A DNA stretch of 29,613 nt from a virus, in the IMG/VR virus record IMGVR_UViG_3300009433_000032, positions 1 through 29,613 of that record; one strand, written 5' to 3'. The notes below the pieces were generated by a model. That model was not told where the DNA came from, did not search any database, and saw only the letters and a list, made by a program, of their open reading frames with translations. The stretch's first letter is position 1; each line of letters begins with the position of its first letter. Made by a program: the position numbers and the translations under genes. Shown here piece by piece: positions 28,587 to 29,613 of this stretch.

Positions 28587-29239
28587 TGGTCGCACCAGTA
28601 TTACCACCAATCGGTGACAACATTAAGGCTTGGGGCAATAACCTCACAGCATATTTGCGCCGACAATTGCCGCGGCTTTACTTTAGAACCACAGATGACA
28701 ACCCATCCGAGAATGGCATCATTCTTTGGGATGACGTTAACGGATACCCGGTCGTCTCAAAGAACGGTGAGTTTCGCCAGATCGTGTTGGAGGATGGCCA
28801 ATATGCTGGCGGCATCACAACAGATCAGACTGCTGCATCTGCAAACACAGCGTACGCCTTGACGTACACATCCAGCATTGCCGATGGCATCACAAACGGC
28901 GCACCAGCCTCGCGCTTGGTGTTTGAGGAAGCTGGACAGTACATGATTGCGTTTTCGGCGCAAATTGCGTCCACATCCAGCTCAACTGTAAACTTCTGGT
29001 TTTGGCCCCGCGTCAACGGCACAGACGTTTCTGGGTCAACGATGAAAAGCGCACTGCATCAAAACGGTTCGGTCCTTGTTGTTAGCAGGTCTGCAATATT
29101 TGACTTTGCTGCCGGAGATTACTTGGAGGCGATGTGGGCTGTTGATAGCACTACTGGGTTTTTGCACTCAACTGCGGCAACGGCGTTTGCACCCGCAGCG
29201 CCGTCCTCAACCATTGCGATAACGAGGCTGCACGGCTAG
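28586..29239 (+). CDS. C1q-like tail protein
   Basis: 217 residues, coupled to the stopper stop (TAATG). The N-terminus IGDNIKAWGNNLTAYLRRQLPRLYFRT is a helical attachment part. The C-terminal half (AGQYMIAFSAQIASTSSSTVNFWFWPRVNGTDVSGS and AAGDYLEAMWAVDST) has the C1q/TNF-like jelly-roll pattern found at fibre or tail tips and thought to form trimers. It may be a tail spike tip or needle accessory. Family assignment by pattern. Confidence 0.7.
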   Translation: MVAPVLPPIGDNIKAWGNNLTAYLRRQLPRLYFRTTDDNPSENGIILWDDVNGYPVVSKNGEFRQIVLEDGQYAGGITTDQTAASANTAYALTYTSSIADGITNGAPASRLVFEEAGQYMIAFSAQIASTSSSTVNFWFWPRVNGTDVSGSTMKSALHQNGSVLVVSRSAIFDFAAGDYLEAMWAVDSTTGFLHSTAATAFAPAAPSSTIAITRLHG

Positions 29240-29242
29240 GGG

Positions 29243-29270
29243 TGTCAATATGCGCAAAATGTGGTATAAA
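29243..29270 (+). promoter_or_regulatory. Candidate promoter for the next virion gene
   Basis: TGTCAA (29243-29248), 16-nt spacer, TATAAA (29265-29270). The sequence just before the -10 (AAATGTGG) resembles that before terminase (ATTTATGG). It lies in the 56-nt gap before ATG 29296. Confidence 0.45.
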
Positions 29271-29295
29271 TGTTTAAACCGTTTGGAGTTATAAG

Positions 29296-29613
29296 ATGGG
29301 CATAATGGATTTTTTGTTTGGTACACCAGACCAAACCGGACAGCTAGATCCGAGGATTGAAGCTGCAAGAAATTTTTTACTTGAACAAGCTATGCAGCAA
29401 TCAAGCGCTGGACCTGTAAATGTCCCTCAATATCAAGCTATTGCCCCAACTGCAATGTATAGTGGAACAAATCAACTCCTAAGTTCTTTAGGTTTAGACA
29501 CAGTCGCCGCACCTTCTATGCCAACGACAAACATAGGCGGTATTGAGGCATACACCAGTCAGCCATTTCAAGAGCAAATGGAAACGTCTTACGCCGAAGC
29601 ATATCCCGGTCAA
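29296..29613 (+). CDS. Virion protein, 3' partial
   Basis: ATG 29296 follows GGAG by 7 nt; the frame is open to the window edge (106 codons). The visible part begins MGIMDFLFGTPDQTGQLDPRIEAARNFLL and is Gln/Ala/Pro-rich afterwards (PVNVPQYQAIAPTAMY). It looks like the start of an internal virion or ejection protein in the tail module. It is not possible to say whether it connects to the truncated gene at the left edge. Confidence 0.6.
   Translation, partial: MGIMDFLFGTPDQTGQLDPRIEAARNFLLEQAMQQSSAGPVNVPQYQAIAPTAMYSGTNQLLSSLGLDTVAAPSMPTTNIGGIEAYTSQPFQEQMETSYAEAYPGQ

Noticed and set aside
20656-29239. Diversity-generating retroelement near the fibres
   Set aside because: No reverse transcriptase or template repeat is visible; the repeated DNA is explained by tandem protein repeats.
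1-29613. Search for tRNA genes
   Set aside because: No cloverleaf or conserved T-arm GGTTCRA with matching acceptor stem was found by eye in any gap.

Overview
The window is part of a short-tailed (podovirus-like) tailed phage genome, probably from a marine alphaproteobacterial host. The morphology call rests on a P22-type portal (about 719 aa), a gp4-like head adaptor and a gp10-like tail stopper, with no tail tube, tape measure or sheath gene visible. The capsid belongs to the DUF5309 (SU10-type) family. The host guess rests on a GcrA-like helix-turn-helix protein, a gene-transfer-agent-type holin and small gene families (DUF6321-like, Lys-rich peptides) that I associate with marine phages. 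It is an inference, not a demonstration. No integrase, repressor, DNA polymerase, tRNA or CRISPR array was seen.

Layout. (1) 1-5780, + strand: the end of a helical virion protein, then portal, a small gene, scaffold and major capsid, closed by a terminator, then two small genes. (2) 5791-8414, + strand: a lysis cassette with an XhlA-like membrane protein, several TM proteins (one with an EF-hand), a GTA-type holin, a spanin-like protein and a GH19-type endolysin. (3) 8415-8673: a candidate structured RNA with its own promoter and terminator, followed by an early promoter. (4) 8674-11197, + strand: DUF932 protein, small proteins including two HTH proteins, and RusA. (5) 11231-13984, - strand: a recombination operon (67-aa protein, Gp157-like, ERF annealing protein, SSB, DUF1367-like protein, GcrA-like HTH, small coiled coil, Ref-type nuclease). 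(6) 13985-14202: back-to-back promoters. (7) 14203-17429, + strand: replication-type HTH protein, unknown protein, ParB-like protein, TET-associated-type glycosyltransferase and cytidylyltransferase. A short - strand gene overlaps the end. (8) 17749-20646: terminase small and large subunits, four tiny basic genes, head adaptor. (9) 20656-29239: fibres, a seven-repeat propeller protein, two tail-fibre chaperones and the stopper, which carries an inserted cupredoxin-like domain. (10) 29296-end: start of another virion gene.

Both window edges cut virion genes, and terminase lies far to the right of portal. This fits a circularly permuted genome opened inside the ejection-protein region, with the missing part joining the two ends.

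The most interesting regulatory signal is a 19-nt block, close to TTGTAAATGATTTGTTGAC, that ends in the -35 box of at least four promoters with 16-nt spacers (a fifth is a weaker match). These drive the early modules on both strands. The most interesting protein-level points are the ParB/glycosyltransferase/cytidylyltransferase cassette, which suggests DNA modification, and the copper-protein-like domain inside the tail stopper.
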